DNA of 64,000 bases from Crambe crambe (Eukaryota; Porifera; Demospongiae; Poecilosclerida; Crambeidae). Where the stretch lies: positions 7,006,001 to 7,070,000 of the forward strand of contig OZ004582.1 in the NCBI GenBank assembly GCA_963924555.1. The letters run 5' to 3'. The position numbers and the translations under genes were made by a program. The notes under the pieces were generated by a model that saw only the letters and a program-made list of their open reading frames with translations, was not told the origin of the DNA and did not search any database. Below are positions 61,201-64,000 of the stretch, in pieces; position 1 is the first letter of the stretch; every line of letters starts with the position of its first letter.

Positions 61201-63802
61201 ATTCTGATGGTAACATCTTAGAGCGATCAATTGCCCCTGGATTGAAAGGAAAAATCCCACATTTTTTGAAACCAGCTTTAATACTGCTCATAGAAAAAGC
61301 TTTCTCAAAGGGATCTTTTACTACTGATGCAAATTCTTTTTTGCTCACCACAAAATTCTTCTTTAAAAAACAGAAGGCACGTAGGGACTTGTAAAATTGA
61401 TCTTTTAATGACTTAAAAACAGAAACATCTAGTGGCTGGAGAGCATGAGTGGTGTGAGGTGGGAGACACAGAAGGATCACATCATTAGCACGAGCTAAAT
61501 CAATTAATTCGAGAGTTAAATGGGACTTATGCCCGTCGATCAGCAATAAAACTGGGCGTTGAGGAACAGCATGAACTAAAAAAATTTTCTTCATCCAAGA
61601 CAGGAAGAGCTCAGAGTCAACCCACCCGGACTCACTTTTGGCATAAACTGCATCATCAGGCCCTTTAAAGGTGTATGCACCCCCAGGGAAAGCTTTTGGA
61701 TAAATTATCATTGGTGGCAAAGCTATTCCTGCTGCTGATGCACCACATAATAATGTAATATGCTCTGTAGTCCCAGTTACTTGACCATAAGCACACTTAC
61801 TCTTTACATAGGTCACTGCTTTCTCTCGTGAACCATCCAGTGGCAGAAACGACTCGTCACAATTGTAGATGCGACGTGGTGAAGTCATTAAAGAATTATC
61901 TTCGAGGGTCTTTTTTAAAAGCTTAAAATACTTATCTACTACCTCAGGATTAAAGTTTTGAGCCCTATTGCGATCGAGCTTGTCCAACTTGCGTAGAGTT
62001 ATTTTAGGATGGCGTCTGCGGAAGTTTGACCACCAGCGATCTCCTGGTCCTGCTTCCTTGTTAAATGCCTTCTCTTTGCCTGAACGTCTTGCTACAGCCC
62101 ACGCGTATGCCATCACCATCCGTCGAGTGAGCGGAAATCCCCTCTCTGCCATATAGATTAGGTAGTTGCAAAGAGCTTCCTCCTCTTCAGAAGTAAGGAC
62201 TGTGGTTCTCCCAGGTTTTCGACCATGGACGACACGACAACGAACTCTATCATCAAGAGTCTTTCTTGGAACATGATTTAGGGCAGCAGCTTTAGAAACA
62301 GTCAATTTATCTTTCTTCACAGCATCCAAAGCCTTAATCATGTCTTCATCCTTCCAAATCAATCTTTTTCTTGCAGACAACCTCTTCCTTCTTGAGGCCA
62401 TTCTATAAATTGACTGAAAAAAATTTGCCTTAAATTGTAGGTACCATCAAAGTAGCTGATATTTTTCCCCAACTTACTTCCATCTTCTAACCATCAGAAA
62501 AAAATTACCCAAGCCCTTTATGAGCTACACAGCTTACCTGAAGTCCTGTCGCTCAGAAACACTTGTGTTAAACCTAGCGCTTGGTGGTGAAAAACAGGAG
62601 ATAAAACTTCACACCTCGATCTGACTGCCGTGTAAACTAGTCTAAATGAGCACGTGGCTCTAGGGATCTACTGCACATGCTCAGAGCTCAATTGAAGCAT
62701 GTGCCTAGGCAGGAGGGGCTGGATGGCGATAATAGGCATAGTGTTTGTGGTGGCGATAATTGGCAGGTCTACGCTAGCTAGCTATAGACTTACGCTGTGG
62801 AGTACCCATAGTTTGGCTGGTTTGGAAGAGCAAAACCCAGTGGAAGAGCCAGGAACCCCACATAGAGCATTGGAACACAATAACTGACTAGGACGAATGC
62901 TATCTTGTGGTTTTTCTCCTTGAGGACAAACACTTTCACGAGAAGGATATACAAGACCACACCCTCCATTAGCATCCACATGAAAGACACGAGAAAGAAG
63001 TAGTGGAGAAGGACAGCTGTGATCTGACAATGGATAGGGACAGTCGGATCAGCACGAGTCACACCAATTACGAAGATTAGCTGAGCTATTCCAAGACTGA
63101 TGCAGAGGTTGACATGGACAAAATTACGTAGATTATGAAGAGCCCTACAATTAATTGAGAAATGGTTTATAATTATTAAAGGCTGGAATTTCTACTTTGG
63201 ACCCGGCCCAATAAGCAGATTAGTCTGCATAATAGACTGCATGTCTATTTATGCAGGGACTTGCAGTTCATAGTAGCTAACTACATATAATTATGAATGT
63301 CTGCCTATAAATTCTCATGGGTAGAAAATGTTATCACTAGATTTTTGGTGGAGTAAAAAAATTGGTGGAGTAAAAAATTAATGCTCTCACTAGCTATTTC
63401 CTGGGTGGAATAACAAAGATTCTAGGAGTAAAGAGTCAAAAAAGAAGCTGAAATAATTTCAGCTAGCTACTTGTCAAAATTCATTTCTCTTTCCGTTTTA
63501 TATGCCCCCCCCCCCCCCCCCCCCAAGAATTGGAGATTGAGACATAGATATACATACTTGAGTGCTAAGAATGTGACAACAGTGATTGCCATAGCTACCA
63601 AAGAGATGGACACACCCACATAACCAATGATCTGAAAGGAGAGAGAGACAGGTTCAGAAATGTTGAGAGGGTGTGGACTCAGCAGGATGGCAAAATGAGT
63701 GAGGTGGCTACACTCGCACACTGTCATAGAGGAATTGGAGAGAGATTCGTTCCTCTCACATCCTTGGTCGGACCACTGCCCAATGCTGAGAATTCCAGTA
63801 TC
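58223..63802 (-). CDS. Adhesion-type GPCR (5' part outside window)
   Basis: Minus-strand exons: 63802-63558 (GPS motif, VCECSHLTHFAILL after WSDQGC; TM1), 63144-62794 (TM2-TM4, starting ALHNLRNFVHVNLC; HYFFLVSFMWMLMEGVVLY), 59421-59266 (TM5, CFLNPSTGFVWAFIVPVMV) and 58889 onward (TM6-TM7, WFVATLSLLVIMGVTWIIG; KVEALLPLAYIYTILVSFQG; VREEYTKWWRARIRK). All joints are phase 2 and restore the family B/adhesion pattern. The open frame then runs through a pyrimidine tract (about 58600-58385); it is more likely spliced, GTACAC near 58628 to CAG near 58361, before a tail exon ending GAGACTGAAATG at 58223 with a GTGAGT donor. The last exon was not identified. The GPS His-Leu/Thr site suggests autoproteolysis. 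A transposon fills most of the intron between the TM4 and TM5 exons. The extracellular part lies beyond the window, so the ligand is unknown. Confidence 0.82.
59560..59870. repeat. Imperfect inverted and tandem repeat in a GPCR intron
   Basis: GGAGCCCTTGAGCCCCTCAA and TGGACTCCCTAATGTTGACT on the left half recur inverted on the right half (TTAGGGAGTCAAGATTGAGA, GGGTTCAAGGGCTCCACG). It lies directly beside the left end of the transposon but outside its terminal repeat. Confidence 0.7.
59873..62774 (-). mobile_element. Complete pogo/Tigger-like DNA transposon
   Basis: The 23-bp terminal inverted repeats are identical: 59873-59895, starting GCGTAGACCTGCC, and 62752-62774. Each end is flanked by TA (59871-59872 and 62775-62776), the target duplication of the Tc1/mariner-pogo superfamily. 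Length is 2902 bp. Inside each end are further copies of a GGCGATAATAGG-like word (near 60058 and, inverted, 60082 on the left; 62724 and 62752 on the right), likely transposase-binding sites. It carries one intact transposase gene. It lies in the GPCR intron, in the same orientation as the host gene, with its right end about 18 bases inside the splice donor. Confidence 0.93.
60170..62401 (-). CDS. Pogo/jerky-type transposase with PHD finger
   Basis: Uninterrupted 743-codon frame inside the transposon. Residues about 10-60 form a psq/CENP-B-type helix-turn-helix (TVSKAAALNHVPRKTL); about 65-140 fit a second CENP-B-like DNA-binding region (GDRWWSNFRRRHP). The DDE domain spans about 175-385 with candidate catalytic Asp at 182 (YNCDES), 289 (LLLIDGHKSH) and 325 (THALQPLDVSVF), so DD35D spacing. 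A Ser/Thr/Pro stretch with a repeated GECSSNSTPPTTLPP unit follows (about 450-490), then a Lys/Glu-rich helix (about 595-660). A C-terminal PHD-type zinc finger (about 699-742: CALC..CDKC..H..C..CSSC) probably reads chromatin. All the expected catalytic residues are present, so recent activity is plausible. Confidence 0.93.
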   Translation of the reverse strand: MASRRKRLSARKRLIWKDEDMIKALDAVKKDKLTVSKAAALNHVPRKTLDDRVRCRVVHGRKPGRTTVLTSEEEEALCNYLIYMAERGFPLTRRMVMAYAWAVARRSGKEKAFNKEAGPGDRWWSNFRRRHPKITLRKLDKLDRNRAQNFNPEVVDKYFKLLKKTLEDNSLMTSPRRIYNCDESFLPLDGSREKAVTYVKSKCAYGQVTGTTEHITLLCGASAAGIALPPMIIYPKAFPGGAYTFKGPDDAVYAKSESGWVDSELFLSWMKKIFLVHAVPQRPVLLLIDGHKSHLTLELIDLARANDVILLCLPPHTTHALQPLDVSVFKSLKDQFYKSLRAFCFLKKNFVVSKKEFASVVKDPFEKAFSMSSIKAGFKKCGIFPFNPGAIDRSKMLPSELYSPLSSSALNTSSETSQGERSSNSALPSSSTIAPPMGECSSNSTPPTTLPPTGECSSNSTPPTTLPPAGECSSSSPATTVDADTSVPESSQSFSEVSIIPETPTSITVTPPLTSTPTSSEASFENPLVAAGLVPSHLADIFSTPHDDPESRPKRRRITDARVLTENEYYDLLKAKERKEKEEEELKQQRKEERERRKKEKEEEKERRKKEREEEKERKKKRKEEERMNKKRKGVEARRKGKGVSRKGKDKACTSSELESEHEDTSSRPRSQRVHTLPARFRENTDSGSDESDDGILCALCNAREPEGFSGSTVFWVDCDKCGTWVHTYCANNSSKYVCSSCA

Positions 63803-63809
63803 CTGTGAG

Positions 63810-64000
63810 GAACTTCAATACACAAAACAAACGATTCAAGATCATGAGTGACAGAGCTATAATAACCTTGATTAGCTACATAGGCATAGGAACCACGGGG
63901 GCTCCAGGGGCTGGAGCCTCCCTTTATTTTTCTAGCAACTGGCCCCCATTTCAAGGTTTCACAGATAGTTTTTATTGTACGTACTTTGGTGAATAGAGGA
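63810..64000. other. Intron or upstream part of the GPCR, edge of window
   Basis: No exon confidently recognised. A 76-codon minus frame here overlaps the GPS exon in another frame and is not supported. The gene continues past the right edge. Confidence 0.45.

Noticed and set aside
60219..61394. Plus-strand frames over the transposase gene
   Set aside because: Antisense shadows of the Lys/Glu- and Ser/Thr-rich part of the minus-strand transposase.

Overview
This window looks like nuclear DNA of a marine demosponge, most like Amphimedon queenslandica. That is an inference from gene content and texture, not from a database match. The DNA is AT-rich and full of the palindrome AGCTAGCT, microsatellites, small foldback elements and short dispersed repeats. 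The genes are animal genes with short GT..AG introns.

Layout. (1) 1-28800 is gene-poor. Its only supported gene is a two-exon, four-finger C2H2 transcription factor (3709-5860) whose finger array reads as Wilms tumour 1 type, behind a TATA box. The following ~22 kb holds tandem repeats, microsatellites and MITE-like foldbacks, with no gene I can support. (2) 28811-35109 carries an intronless AIG1/GIMAP-like GTPase (-) and two tandem three-exon cytosolic sulfotransferases (+). An almost foldable tRNA-His-like sequence lies in an intron of the first. (3) 36228-55209 is an array built on one module, a TKL-like protein kinase followed by a long coiled coil. One gene (+) joins this module to a kelch-type domain. 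Two genes (-) join nearly the same module to an AIG1-like GTPase domain ending in a CaaX-type tetrapeptide. All the joints are phase-0 introns. A broken kelch exon and a broken GTPase exon lie among the intact genes. (4) 49331-64000 holds an adhesion-type GPCR (-) running off the right edge, with two orphan copies of its 3' exons left beside the kinase genes. A complete pogo/Tigger-like transposon sits in a GPCR intron just behind a splice donor. It has TA target duplications, 23-bp terminal repeats and an uninterrupted 743-codon transposase ending in a PHD finger.

How it fits together. The kinase/kelch, kinase/GTPase and free GTPase genes look like a lineage-specific signalling family that grows by segmental duplication and swaps C-terminal exons behind a conserved kinase exon. 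The kinase ATP-binding half is almost identical among the three copies, while the later half and the C-terminal domains differ. The GTPase domains fused to kinases have lost the G3 aspartate that the free GTPase keeps. Innate sensing or membrane-linked signalling would be a reasonable guess, but the sequence alone does not show it.
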